Source: Pyrenophora tritici-repentis (Eukaryota; Ascomycota; Dothideomycetes; Pleosporales; Pleosporaceae). From it: 64,000 nt of DNA. A model generated the notes under the pieces. It was not told where the DNA came from. It saw only the letters and a list, made by a program, of their open reading frames with translations, and searched no databases. This document shows, one piece after another, positions 23,242-34,577 of the stretch (its first letter is position 1; every line of letters starts with the position of its first letter). A program made the translations under genes and the position numbers. Location: NCBI RefSeq assembly GCF_003171515.1, contig NC_089390.1:6510001-6574000 (forward strand), given 5' to 3'.

Positions 23242-24052
23242 TCAGTTCGAGATTCCACACCTCTTCTTGCACTCTGCACTACCGATGATAGCACCGGTGC
23301 CGACAGCGGGGATACCCTTGCCCATATTATCCTTGTCCATGGAAGCATCACCGAAAGCTGCATCGATGATGTCCTGAGGCACCATCCAGAGGCTGGGCAG
23401 GATGTTCAGTGTACCACTGTCATCACTGTTGAGGGAGCTGAGAAGGAGGGAGGGTTCGCAATCTATATCGTGTTGGTCAATATGTGTATAACAACCGACT
23501 AACCAAGTTTTGACTTGAAGTAAATAGTGAGGGACATTTGTTGAGGGAGAAAGAGCAGAGAAAACAGGGTCAAAACGTACCATTGTTCTGCATCATATGC
23601 AGGCTACCCTGGGGAAACAAGGTAACCATCAAGGGCGTCAAATCTACCTTGCGCATAGTAACGCCATTCTCACCAATCATGTACGTCGTCGTGTTTCCCG
23701 TAATCGCAGTTACCATGTTAGTGGCGCGCGGGTGCAAGTGCGGCGGCAACATGCCGCACGGCGCCAGTTTGAGCAGAGCGACGCTGGACCCCAGACCCGT
23801 GACGGCGGGGAAGGTGGCGGCATCAGCGTTTATGACGGCGCCCGTGGGGCTGTTGAAGTTGGGGTGTTGGTTGAAGTCGTAGTACCAATCTTCGGGGGCG
23901 GAGAGAAGGGCGTTGCGGTCATAGGTTGTGGCGGCGTTCTTGAGAGCGGCGTTGAGTTCTGGGTTGAGGGTGCGTGACTTAGAGGCTGCAGAGTTGGCGG
24001 CAACGAGGAGGGAGGGGAGGAAGGTAGTGAGGATGATGATGGGGGAGATCAT
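23242..24052 (-). CDS. Secreted cupin, spherulin/germin-like
   Basis: A 230-aa secreted single-cupin protein in two exons (24052-23581, 23462-23242; 118-nt intron). Residues 1 to about 20 (MISPIIILTTFLPSLLVAA) form a clear signal peptide, the reason for choosing this ATG over an in-frame one 186 bases upstream. Cupin motif 1 reads LPPHLHPRATNMVTAITGN and motif 2 FPQGSLHMMQNN. The usual HxH...E triad has Asn where the metal-binding Glu normally sits. Splicing joins MQNN to DCEPSLLLSSLNSDDSGTLN, the family's standard continuation. The C-tail has a Cys pair (AECKKRC). Germin-like proteins are often Mn-dependent oxalate oxidases or SODs; spherulins are stress-encystment proteins. Activity cannot be assigned. 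Confidence 0.85.
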
Positions 24053-26047
24053 GGTTGTGGTTGGGTTGGTTGGAGTCAAGATGGTAGAGAAGGGAGTGGG
24101 AATGAAGGCGAGTTGATCTTGTATGAGATGTTGTTTTGAACGGGGGGAACAGAAGCTCAATATATAGTCAAGCAGTACACGTGTAGTTGACGAGAGAAGT
24201 GTGCTGGCAGAGCAAGCGGCTTCGACGCAATGTCCCAAAGAAGCCCACGATAGATCTCAGGAATCGGGGAAAATAAGCGATCGTATCTGCAAGGCGGAGC
24301 CGAATTTAAGGCTTCCTGACTTTTTGTGGGGGCGGAGTTGTAGAAAGGTGTGAGTTAATGTATGGAAGTAGCAAGTAGTAGTAAGCGGCGTAGTTGTGGA
24401 TCTGGATAGTAAGCAAATGAAGATTTATCGAATTTCGATGCCCTTTGATGCAAGCCACGCATCCGATCATGCTTATATAGGTCTGGGCTGCAGGAGAGGC
24501 TGAGGCTCAAAGTAGTATAGGAATGAGAAATGGGGTGTGAAGAGGGTTGGGCTGCTGACCGCTCTCCCGTCGTTTGCTCGTCGCAGTTTCAAGCCACTGT
24601 TACTCTGGCTCCGTTGAAGGCGTCGTTAGGAAGGGCTCATCGGTCATTGGGGCGGTGTTATCGGGCTCTATTCAATATGCCCCGTTCTTGTGCTGTGACA
24701 TGTTTTCGACGTGTTCTCGTTGATAATGGGAACCTGGACTTGTACTGTCGCTTCTTAAAGCATCTAGCTATACATACCTCAACAAACAAACGGGAGTATT
24801 ATTGTGAAATCATTCCAATGCCGAGTGTTCCTGCTCTTACGCATGTACCTAGGTACCTTGGTACTTTTGATCTATTCGCAAACCCGGTCTGCGGATCGAC
24901 GCGCGCACTCCATACCATGCGAGCATCAGGACCAGACCAGGAATTGGGGACAAGCGAGCAGAGCACAAGCACACTCAAACCAGCCGTGATTGATTGCTGT
25001 GTAGTATTCTGCAACGTCCATCGGTCCGTGTCATTGTTCGTGCGAAGATACTTGTAACGAAGAGGGGTCATAAATATGTGATGAAAGTTCCACCTCAACT
25101 ATTCCAAGTAGATACTCCGAAGAAGATCCCATCTTGTGCCACGGCATGGTGCCTGTGAGTACTGCCTGATGGTCCTATGGTTGCTATCGATTCGAGTGTA
25201 CCCACGATATGAGATTGTGCAATGACTTCAGTCGTAATCTGTGCTGCCCGCGAGTTTCCAACCTACCGTCAAGCAGCTAGGAGCATTGATAGTTTGGCAG
25301 ACGCCTTACGTCGTTGCGTCAGGCGCCCCTTAGGTACAGACTGACTAAAAGCGCCACAGTTATACTGAACGAGGCGAAGCATAACAAAGCCTGTTGGTGG
25401 AGAGATGTTTATATTCTTAGTGATACTGTTGCACTAAAAGACTGCGCAATTGGTGCCGGCATTGAGTGCCGGCCAAGGGCGGCACAGATGTGCGTGCATC
25501 CAGGGCCCAATGGTCACGTTGTCGCCCCGTTTCAGAAGCTTTGCCTTTTTGGGCCACTGTGCATCGGTGTCTCAGGGTTGGTTGGCCAGACGCCAACGCG
25601 AGAAGAAAACGTTTGCATTGTCGCGCAATATCCTGTGTGTGTTGGTGCACATATACGTACATGAGGTAAATCGACCTACGCTAAATAAAGGAATTCTTGC
25701 GGAGTCGTAGTCGCAGATAAAGTTCTGTTCGGGTTAGTCAATGCGGGCGCAGCCCGGCATTCGTCTTCGAAACGAACGTGACATGGAACTGTTTAGTCCT
25801 GATAATTCTAGCCCAGCGTCGCATATACATGAATCATAGGTATTGACAAATGGGATAGTTTGGCGAGTGGAAGTGGCCGGGTTTCGATTATCATCAAATT
25901 GTAGTCCAGCTCTGATGGCCTGACAAGCCCGACAATCCGAAGTGGTCTCTGAAATGCAGTGTTCGAGGTTGATGTCCTTTGAAACCGCACTGTAGCCCTG
26001 ACTGGCCGCCTCCGAGTGGAAGAAAGCAAAACGAAAATGCTCTTTCA
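24053..26047. other. 2-kb intergenic stretch without convincing gene
   Basis: The cupin promoter lies at the left. The longest open frame (24530-25057, +, 175 codons) follows a TATA-like TTATATAG at about 24473, but its translation has no domain, signal or splice structure, so it is not called. A TACCTAGGTA palindrome lies at 24846-24855. Nothing else recognised. Confidence 0.5.
24159..24166 (-). promoter_or_regulatory. Probable TATA box of the cupin gene
   Basis: Reads TATATATT on the minus strand about 107-114 bp upstream of the cupin start, a normal distance for a strongly regulated secreted-protein gene. Confidence 0.45.
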
Positions 26048-28235
26048 TCATTCGTTCATTGCAGTGTCTTTATGACCCTTGTCATCCGCACGCATGAGAT
26101 AAGATATGATGCCCCACAGTCCTCTCATAGCTTCGACACGGTCGTCGACGTTGAATAAGTCAAACCATCTCGTTCTCGATAGCTTCGGGGAGCACCAGTC
26201 AGGGTCTGATGGGCTATGTTCAGGGAGTTTTCCTTCGGTGATGTAGTCCAGATAGGCCGGATGTATGCAGAGTTTTAACAGGCTAATGTGGTGGTTCAAT
26301 GACGAGACCATGAAGACCTGCAGTGACGGATCAGCGCATCTACGTTTTTTAAAACTGTTGTACGGAGCCTTACGTTGTCCCACGCAACACTTCTATCTTT
26401 CCCGACAGCTTCGTATGTAACCTTTGGGTCCCAAAGTGGGTTGCCCGGCCGAAGCGTCTTCCAGACTTCAGATGGTGTTGGCCTGCGACGAGCTTTAGAT
26501 CCGTCTCGGTTTCTCTCAACAGGCTTCTCTTCTAATTTGGATGCTACTTCCTTTGCTAGCTCCGTGGCCCCAGTAGCTTCACCGACTTCCCCACCGGGGC
26601 CTCCACCCCAACGCTCTTTTGCTGTCCACCATTTGCCTTCGCCACCTCTTCGTTCTGTCTTTCCTTCTCTAGCTCTTTCTTGTGCCAGTAACAACAGCCC
26701 ACCCAGTTCTCGCACAGCATCAAGCGTAGACTGGGCGTCTAGCCTTCCCGTTGCCCCAAAGTTGACGTCTGCTCTGCACTGTACACCCAGTACTGGGCCT
26801 TCCATGCAGCCCTGTCTTGCTTTCGTCCGGTCCTGAGGCTGTCGCCAGGCCACAGAGCTCATACGTACAGGAAACCGAACCCGCTCGATAGTAAGGACGG
26901 GAGGTCGGCGATGTGGTGACAATGTTACACCAAACGCCCACGCAATGGGCTCCACGAAAGCCCGCACGCAGTCGATACGATACTGGTCGGGCATTTCAGC
27001 ACCATTGCCGATCCGGTATCCACGGTAAGAGCCGTTTGAAAGATCAAGTGGCTTACCCTGAGACTCCATGTTTGCAGCCCAGGGGGTCTTGGGTGGTGCA
27101 GCCCTAGCCGGAATCACCCGACTCTGGACAGTCGGCAGCTTGTCTGCATTTGGTGATGTATTACTGGGGCCATTAATGTTTTGGGCCTGAACTGAGGTTT
27201 CTTCTTTGGCAGTCTCTGCGGTTTTGGCCTTTTTGCGGGGCTCGTCACCGGTATCTCGTTCAGCTTCCTGGCCCTGGTCTTGGGTGGGATCAGGCAAGGA
27301 CCTTGAAGATGTTTCCTCACATTCATTGGCAGCCTCTGGGACGGGTGGAAGATATTCATCTAAAGAAGTGTCCCAATAATACGCCAAGTTATCCAGGCCT
27401 TCCCAGAATTTTCGAAAGTGTGCCAGCCGGAGCGGCGTTTGGCCTGTATTGCTTTTACGTGTAAGTGAGGTAAATGCATCGGTATTCGTAAACAGCAATT
27501 CTCTTGCGCGAGCATGGAATTCTCTTTGATCGGGTAACTTTCTCCCATTGCATAGAAGCGTAGCCATGGACTCTGGAGGACCGGGCACAGTTTCAGGGGA
27601 CTCTAACCAAGACGTTGGGGGCAGAAACGCATCTTTGCCGTGTGGCAACGACGATAACAAGGTTTCGATATCGCATTCGGGCTGAAACGTGACATTGAGT
27701 AATGCCAATGTGTCTTTATCGACATCAGATGGCTTTCTCAAGCGTAGAAAGTGCCGAGAGATGCTGACACCTGGCTGGGTCCATGAATCTGGCGGTTTGG
27801 AGTTTGACGGCTCGGGCGGCTGGAGAACGGGAAACTTGATTGGCGTGGGTTTCGACGGCGGCGTCCTTTGTTTCTGCGTATCATGTTGCCCCGCAAGTAG
27901 GTTTCCTATGGCCGGATAGCCCTATATCAGCGACTATATTGCACGTGCACACATGTCTCAGACGAAACACGTGTGGAATGTCCACGAACAGGCCAGAGGA
28001 AAACTCGACGAACCCCCGTTCTGCACAGGAGTTCACGGCGTAGTATAAGCCGTTGGGAGGGAACAGCATTGAAACATAATGCATATATGGTCGGGGTGTT
28101 CTCGCAATGCGGAAGGCGATAGAAGGTGACTTGAAACGCGCAATCATGACCTCGGCATACGACATGGCGGGGCTCACGATGGAAGAGGGAGATGGAGAGC
28201 GAGCGAAGAGGACACTTACCGCTGAAACTAAACAT
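26048..28235 (-). CDS. Conserved-looking protein of unknown function, 605 aa
   Basis: Three exons: 28235-28220 (16 nt, MFSFS plus one base), 27905-26374 and 26317-26048. The introns are 314 nt and 56 nt. The first join gives MFSFSGNLLAGQHDTQKQ and continues without a stop through IKFPVLQPPEPSNSKPP; exon lengths sum to 606 codons. Visible parts are a Pro-rich N-terminus, an ordered block (RKFWEGLDNLAYYWDTSLDEYLPP, about residues 165-190) and a charged nuclear-signal-like linker (DEPRKKAKTAE). These are followed by a second ordered block (YRGYRIGNGAEMPDQYRIDCVRAFVEPIAWAFG), a Gly/Arg-rich insert and a helical end. I do not recognise the family. The first-exon model is the least certain part. 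Confidence 0.7.
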
Positions 28236-29169
28236 GACTGCTTGCTTGTGCTACAGGCGTTGCAAGGACCCGGGCAAGGTGTGCGAATCGACGATGCAGA
28301 GTCGAGGAGGTCGAGCGAGATAGGTTGCGGATAGCCAGACTGGACGTGCGCACCCAGCGTAGCAGCGTCTCCACACGGCGCCAGCTCCTCTCTGCCATGA
28401 CCGTCGACGAGCGCGCGGTAGCGCTGCGCTGCATAAGGGTCGACTCCAACTGACAATCGAATTGAAACCTTTGACAGCTGCTATGCTGAAGATAGACTCA
28501 GCGTAGGCTGTTCGGCAGACTCAGCCTCTCCATGCGCTAGCCCCCTGACAACTGTCAGGTGCAGCTAGCTTCACTCGAATCCATCAACTGAATCGCATCA
28601 GGGCTGGGGATGTGCTTCACTGATACCTGTACAGATATGTGAGGCCCAAAGCGCTCGAAAGCGCTCCGTGTTCGAGACGTCGGAGCTGCATCACGTGCCT
28701 CAGTCCTGCCTCGCACCTTGGCTGCTAAGCCTCTAGAAGCCTCATCCCTCACGGCACCGCCCGACAGTCATCACTCGCACTAATGTAAACATCGCGATGA
28801 TTACCACAATGGCCAATAACCTGGCCTGTCCGTTACCACGCTTCTCGGATGAGACGGCCCTGCCGCTGCTGCCCTAGACTGCGAGGCCTACTACGCTTCA
28901 TGTGTGTTGCTCGAAGCGCAACATGAAGCCGCCCACGTTTCAGAGGAATACAAGCGCACCACACGCTGCCAACGGTTGACCACCTCCCGGTCGGTCTTCG
29001 AACATCTGCTAACATTTCTCTTCGATATTCTTTCATTCAGCATCGCGTTATCGCTGTGTTCAGTTTCCCAGTTTAATATGCTCAAAGCGCTCACGGCGCT
29101 TGGTGTCTCTTCTCTTCGTGTCTTTTTTCGAGCCTTTGACGGCCTTTCTCTCCATAAGCCGTTGCTTGT
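28236..29169. other. Divergent intergenic region
   Basis: About 930 bp between the 605-aa gene and the mucin-like gene. Short unsupported open frames only. A frame from 29078 (MLKALTALGV) overlaps the next gene out of frame and is not called. Confidence 0.5.
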
Positions 29170-31449
29170 ATGGCCTCCCCGCCAGATTCCATCACGACCG
29201 TAAGCGGGAGACGATGTACTCGTTCCCGCGCTCGAACTGCGGTCATATCCACATCAACAACTATATCCACTTCGACTACACAAGAGCCAGCGGCCGTGAA
29301 TCCTACCGAAGCCACTTCATCTGCGTCTGCTGAGCAACCACCACCACAACAACAACAACAAACCACGACTGCGGCAGCATCCTCCTCTCCACCGCCGCCG
29401 TCTCCCCCACCTCCTCTCCCACCAGCCGAATCTTCAACAACCACGCAACCGGCGGCAGTAGTAGCACCACCAGCACAGCCATCTAGCGCTGTACCTGCAC
29501 CGCCTCCACCATCACCATTACCGTCGACAACAGATGTAGTGGCAACTTCGGTGACAGGTACGATAATTTCGGTTCCTACACCCCTATCGCGGATAACACC
29601 GCTTGCTTTTGCTTCCCCCAGCCCAGCAGCGGCTTCTCTAAGCCCAGAAGCGCCGTCCCCCGTTCCAGTAGTAGCAGTGTCTCCAGCAGCAGCGGTGGAA
29701 GCAGCAGTGTCTTCAGTGCCAGCAGTAGTGTCTCCAGTTCCAGCAGCAGCGTCTCTGGACCGAGCAGCAACGTCTCCAGACGCAGCAGCGACGTCTTCCG
29801 ACCCAGTAGTTGCTGCTCTAGTTGCTGCGCCGGCGTCTTCAAGCCCTATAACGACGTCTCTGCAACGGATACCAGAAGCCAAAGTGACGGCTGCTGCTGT
29901 GCCATCGGTGGAGACTTCGCAGCCCCCACCTATCCCCACTATTGTAGCACCAGCAGCAGTAGCAATCAGCTCTGACATAATACCAGTAGCGGACCCCACT
30001 TCACTCCTGGCGAGCTTGAGTCCGCCAGCTCTCTTTACACCACCGGCAGTATCCAATGCTCCGTCATCAGTACAATCGAATGCTGCACTCCCTGCCGTAA
30101 CTGGACCAATACCACAAACATCGATTACAAACTCGCCTGCCCTGGCAGACCCAGACCAGTCATCCTCCTCCCGGTTTAGATCAAACCCCAAACCCACACC
30201 CACACCCTCAGGGGGCGTAGCTGGAGGTTTAATTGCACCTGATCAGGGATCCAGTTACGACGGCCCCCTGACGTTAAGTGGCGGTGCAAATGCAGGAGGA
30301 ATCATTGGGGGTGTTTTCGGTGGCTTAGCTGTTTTGGCTTTGATTAGTACCCTACTGTTCTTTTGTTTGCGGAAACGAAAGCCGAAGCCAGTAAGATGGA
30401 ATGAAAAGAGGCAAGAGGGCCCAAAGCTTGTGACAAAGCTGAAGGCGATACCCACTGGAGTGACATCGATTTTTGCGAGGATGAAGGGAAACCAGGCTGG
30501 ACCGATGAGCAATCCCTATCAACGACATCAGGTACACAACAGTGTTGGCTCGTTATACTCCAGAGAATCCAATGGTCGCGCGCGATCGATCAGCGAACCA
30601 CAAGGCTTTTTCAACCGTGCAGGGTCGGAGAGAAATGAGGAAAATGGCCAACGCAAGAAGCCAAGCAGTCTCTCAGGTTTCCGATTCCCTGGAATTCAGG
30701 AGGACACGGGTTCACCCAATCCATTCGCCGATCCGAATCCAAACACGCTTTTGGTACTCAACCCAGACCCGCGCAGTGCGCCTGTTACACCACGCGTTCC
30801 TCCGCCTACTGTCGAGCCGGAAGCCAGGGATCCGTTTGCGTCTATCCTTGACCCACCGGGAGCGCAACCGGCATGGGTAGGAGTGTCAAATCACAGCCAT
30901 CAACGCACAATGAGCTCATTCTCTACACTAAGCTCTAATGCTGCACAATCGTTGTACGGCACTTACGACCCGTTCCGGGAACTATCCAAGGTACCACCGC
31001 TACCCACACAGGCGGTCTTATCGAGACATACTCGCAATCGCTCTTCCATGGCAGTGCCTGGCTTTGACGCGATGTCGACTTTCGCGTCGCGGGATTCCGA
31101 CATGTATTTCGGTGAGCCTGGGCCCAGCAGACGTGGCACGAACATGTACACGCCAGTCACGGGCACCTACCGAACAGTTCGGCAATCTGATCCGTTTGAT
31201 CTTGACCGTCCTGAAGTTCTTCGGTTCGGCAGCTTGGGCAACAGGAAAGATTCATTCGGAAACCTGAGCCGACAACCATCCCGGAGAGAACGAGTCAGCA
31301 GCATCGGCAACTGGCCAAACGGCGGCACCACTGCAGAAGTCGCAAACACATACGGCCTGTTCCCGCGAGAAGGTACAAGACAGCCCTCCTCCTGGGTACC
31401 ACCACCCATGCCACCAGCACCACTACAACCCAACGGAGGAAAATTTTGA
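29170..31449 (+). CDS. Mucin-like single-pass membrane protein
   Basis: A 759-aa single-exon gene. Residues 1 to about 350 are Ser/Thr/Pro/Ala-rich low-complexity sequence with poly-Gln and poly-Pro, typical of a heavily O-glycosylated wall-facing stalk. One transmembrane helix follows a Gly-rich lead (GGIIGGVFGGLAVLALISTLLF), then a basic stop-transfer stretch (CLRKRKPKPVRW). The cytoplasmic tail of about 360 residues is disordered with repeated Asp-Pro-Phe-like motifs (NPFADPNP, DPFASI, YDPFREL, SDPFDLDRP). The architecture resembles fungal wall-stress sensors and SKG6-type axial-bud proteins, without their named domains. No cleavable signal peptide is seen, so either topology depends on the TM alone or a first exon is missed. 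Confidence 0.75.
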   Translation: MASPPDSITTVSGRRCTRSRARTAVISTSTTISTSTTQEPAAVNPTEATSSASAEQPPPQQQQQTTTAAASSSPPPPSPPPPLPPAESSTTTQPAAVVAPPAQPSSAVPAPPPPSPLPSTTDVVATSVTGTIISVPTPLSRITPLAFASPSPAAASLSPEAPSPVPVVAVSPAAAVEAAVSSVPAVVSPVPAAASLDRAATSPDAAATSSDPVVAALVAAPASSSPITTSLQRIPEAKVTAAAVPSVETSQPPPIPTIVAPAAVAISSDIIPVADPTSLLASLSPPALFTPPAVSNAPSSVQSNAALPAVTGPIPQTSITNSPALADPDQSSSSRFRSNPKPTPTPSGGVAGGLIAPDQGSSYDGPLTLSGGANAGGIIGGVFGGLAVLALISTLLFFCLRKRKPKPVRWNEKRQEGPKLVTKLKAIPTGVTSIFARMKGNQAGPMSNPYQRHQVHNSVGSLYSRESNGRARSISEPQGFFNRAGSERNEENGQRKKPSSLSGFRFPGIQEDTGSPNPFADPNPNTLLVLNPDPRSAPVTPRVPPPTVEPEARDPFASILDPPGAQPAWVGVSNHSHQRTMSSFSTLSSNAAQSLYGTYDPFRELSKVPPLPTQAVLSRHTRNRSSMAVPGFDAMSTFASRDSDMYFGEPGPSRRGTNMYTPVTGTYRTVRQSDPFDLDRPEVLRFGSLGNRKDSFGNLSRQPSRRERVSSIGNWPNGGTTAEVANTYGLFPREGTRQPSSWVPPPMPPAPLQPNGGKF

Positions 31450-32623
31450 TGATAGACGGGGAAGAAGCGAGAAGACCTTACGACTAGAAAGGATCAATAA
31501 TGAGACTACCCCGGCGTTCTTTTTTTTTCATTTTACATTTACGATCATTACAGACATCACACAGCGATGGCAGGAAGTATTCCGCGGGACCATCCATTCT
31601 CTTTTTGTGTTTTTACCACCACACTTTTTTTGGTTTTGTAGCACAAAACCTTGATGCCGAACTTTTTCACTGGGGCGAGCCCCGAGAGAGCGAGCTTTTT
31701 ATGGTATTTTTTTTAGCATCATCGCCTTGTACACTATATTTCCATGTCACAGAACGCAGACGCCAGTTGCTGTATGTAGTTGTCCTTTTTTACACTGTAG
31801 TAGTAGCAGAAATACCCCTTCAATCTTTGATACCATAGCACCAGAATTTGACAGAGATACACCTTACATCATCATCCCCATTTTCTTCTCCTTGGTGACC
31901 GCATACGCCTGAAGAATGTCATCATCGCACGACCATCTCATGAGCCTTGGCTGTCGAGCAATCATGCGCTGACAAAACCACCGCCGCCTCACCCTGAGGC
32001 AGAAAGAGGCATGAAACCGGGTAAGCCCCCCAGAATGGGGGTGACAAATCTGCAGCACCTCAGGCTTCGTTGGTGGCAAAGGAGGTCCAGGTTGCAACAG
32101 CAACACTACTTGCATGGCGAGCTTGTGTGTGAGAAGTTGAGCATGGTAGGTGCCTGAATGTTCGCCTGAAAGGCCGGGTATCGGGAGGAACGCACGGGTA
32201 GGGGGACAATGTGTTTCTGGGATCCGAGCTGACGGGTTGGAAGCCGAGATGAGATGAGATGAGTATGTTAAGGCATGAACTCCGATGGGAAATTAGCGGG
32301 GGAAACAGAAATGGGAACCTAGTGTGTTCTTGGTAGAGAAACATTAATCTACCGGATCATTACGCTACCGTTGGTGAATCCAAACGCGAATCAAACTAAG
32401 CTCAGCTAAAGGTAGATACCAAGGAAAGATACAGTCTGACTACCTACCATATTGCAAAGAACAACGACGCCTGCATACCGGATATACGCGTGAAAAACAC
32501 AATAAAACAAGACAAACATAAAGCAATGAATGAGAATCAATCTGTGGTTACCCAAACCAACGCCGTGATAAACAAACGCCCAACCACGCCGATCAACGCC
32601 ACAAGAAATGTAACCTAAAAGCC
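31450..32623. other. Intergenic, convergent 3' ends
   Basis: About 1.2 kb with T-rich 3' flank after the membrane-protein gene (31515-31830). No gene, RNA or repeat recognised. Confidence 0.5.
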
Positions 32624-33334
32624 TCAAAGCCAACGTTCCATACTGCCAAAGGGTGGATACTTCAGATTGCTCGCTCTGTTCCTAACCCATCGCCCTCCCC
32701 CTGGCGCCGCACTGCTACCGACCGTACTACTGACACAGTCCCAATCCCATGGCACCTGTTTACCGAGAACTTCGTAACCGGCTACCCTGCGCAGTCTAGC
32801 ACGGCTCTGGTGTTGTCTGTGAAGGACTGCACGTGTGGTTTGTCTGGCGCCAGGAAGAGGAGGCGAAGGCATAACAACCTGGGTGTGGTAGGTTGGTTCC
32901 TGGGTTGGTAATGTAGGCGGAGGTGACGACAGTGGAGACCTGGTAGGTTCGCGAGGCTGGAGGGACATGGGTGGTGGAGAAGAGGATCTCCTACGTCCTG
33001 GGCCGCCAAGTTTGATTTCCGTTACGTTCTCAAAGTCAAAGCCTAGGGCGTTGTGACCGTGTAGGTGTGGATGGTGGTGGTGGTGTCCATGGATGGGATG
33101 GGAAAGCAATGGATGGATGTGTGGGTGGCGGTGTTGATGTTGGAGATGGGGGTGTAGAAGCGCGTGGTTGTCTTGTATGTCGAGTGACATGTTGGGCATC
33201 CTGACACGTGTGTCGGTGAAACGAGGGGAGGTTGGGCTACGATGCACGCGCACGATGTCCTCCACACATGAAGAATTTGAGGTACGATGAGCTTGTCGCT
33301 TCCCTTTGGCGGGCGTGAGGGTGAACCAGCACAT
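32624..33334 (-). CDS. His-rich hypothetical protein
   Basis: A 236-codon open frame starting MCWFTLTPAKGKRQ. Residues about 60-95 are extraordinarily His-rich (HPHLQHQHRHPHIHP, then HGHHHHHPHLHGH). A short ordered-looking segment (ALGFDFENVTEIKLGGPGRRRSSS) and a Pro/Ser-rich half follow. No domain recognised. Metal (Ni/Zn/Cu) binding is a reasonable inference from composition only. The last ~60 residues are Arg/Gly-rich and could be read-through past an unseen donor, so the 3' boundary is uncertain. Confidence 0.5.
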   Translation of the reverse strand: MCWFTLTPAKGKRQAHRTSNSSCVEDIVRVHRSPTSPRFTDTRVRMPNMSLDIQDNHALLHPHLQHQHRHPHIHPLLSHPIHGHHHHHPHLHGHNALGFDFENVTEIKLGGPGRRRSSSPPPMSLQPREPTRSPLSSPPPTLPTQEPTYHTQVVMPSPPLPGARQTTRAVLHRQHQSRARLRRVAGYEVLGKQVPWDWDCVSSTVGSSAAPGGGRWVRNRASNLKYPPFGSMERWL

Positions 33335-34577
33335 GACTACTACGCGGGGGCGTGATTGCGACGCCAGAGTCGATGCGGGTTGGGAGGGGACTGAGGCGTG
33401 CTGGTGGAGCTATACGGTGGTACGCAGACCGAGAGAAGGCGGGGGTGTAACTTGAGGGTGGTCGTGAGGGGTGATAATATGAATGAGAAGATTCGTGACG
33501 GGGCATTCAGATGTATGTGAAAGAAGACCAGACAATGACTACGAGGCACGGGCAGATACTTAACCCAAACAGAAACACAGTGTACGTATGATCAAGGGCC
33601 CTCTCTCAGCTCCATCTTATCATGGCGTCCTTGGACGTATATACCACCGCCCCCGAGAGAGCCCTCTGCGCCCTCCGCAGTCATTCGCTACCATCACGCA
33701 CGCAGCGCCGGTACTGCACGCGGGCCGCACCTGTACATATAGAGAAATGGACAAATGAGACAGGGTGGGTGAGAGCGGTGCCTGCATGATTGTGCTGGTG
33801 CCTGCATATAGGTGATGCACACTTTTCTTAGGGTCCGTCAGGTCGAGTGACGGAGGCTGGTGAGGTGTGGAGATGCGCGTGGGCAGGCGCGATGTCTTGA
33901 ATGACCTTGAGTTTCAACGGCGGCCATGTGACGCTTTCAGCCGCAACACCTGTTTTTCATCTTACGAGGAAGGAATGTAAAGGATCTGGTGACGTATGTA
34001 GGGACGTAATAGAGCCGTCCGTAAGTCTTTCCTCTCTTGTTTTTCTTGTACGATGCGCCCACGTCACAGTGGTTTTTGTGTTATCCCGGAGGACCATGGC
34101 GGTGCAGGAGTGTATACAAAGACTTTTGTCCTTCTATAGTCAATAAGATACCGTTTTCCCTTCTCTTTCTTGTGATGATATCTGTAATTAATGCGACAAG
34201 CAGTGATATGTATGAAAACGTGCAGTCTTGGATCAGACTGTCCCTTCACGCATGACGAAGGCGGGGAGAGTAACACTAAACAAGGCAGACGTAAACATAC
34301 TTCCAACACGACCCGAAGAAGCTGTATTCAACATCATATCAGGGTTGATAGTCAAAAGACCATTTACAGATTTGTAGAGTTGTAGTGCTGTTAGCGTTAG
34401 TGCCTTCAAGGACAGCGACAGGTGAAGGCAACAGCTAGGACGCGGCTGGGCTTGGCATTACCGACAACGCCGGAGCTTGGAGCTCACATCACCACTCTAG
34501 ACCACCAACACGACCCCACGGCGACTGCTTCAATTCGAGACGTTCTGAGCCACCGCCAACAACACACAGTCGCAGCC
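33335..34577. other. Intergenic, divergent region before PRE2
   Basis: About 1.2 kb. The PRE2 frame stays open upstream to an ATG at 34422 (52 codons ahead of the chosen start), probably leader. No other feature recognised. Confidence 0.5.

Noticed and set aside
24530..25057. 175-codon plus-strand ORF behind a TATA-like sequence
   Set aside because: No domain, signal peptide or intron; length is within chance for a 2-kb gap.
27881..28456. 191-codon minus-strand frame MSVGVDPYAAQRY
   Set aside because: Most of it lies in the 314-nt first intron of the 605-aa gene; the spliced model has better composition and closes in phase.
29091..30203. 370-codon minus-strand open frame, Gly/Ala-rich
   Set aside because: Exact antisense of the low-complexity stalk of the membrane protein; composition is a mirror of the sense repeats.
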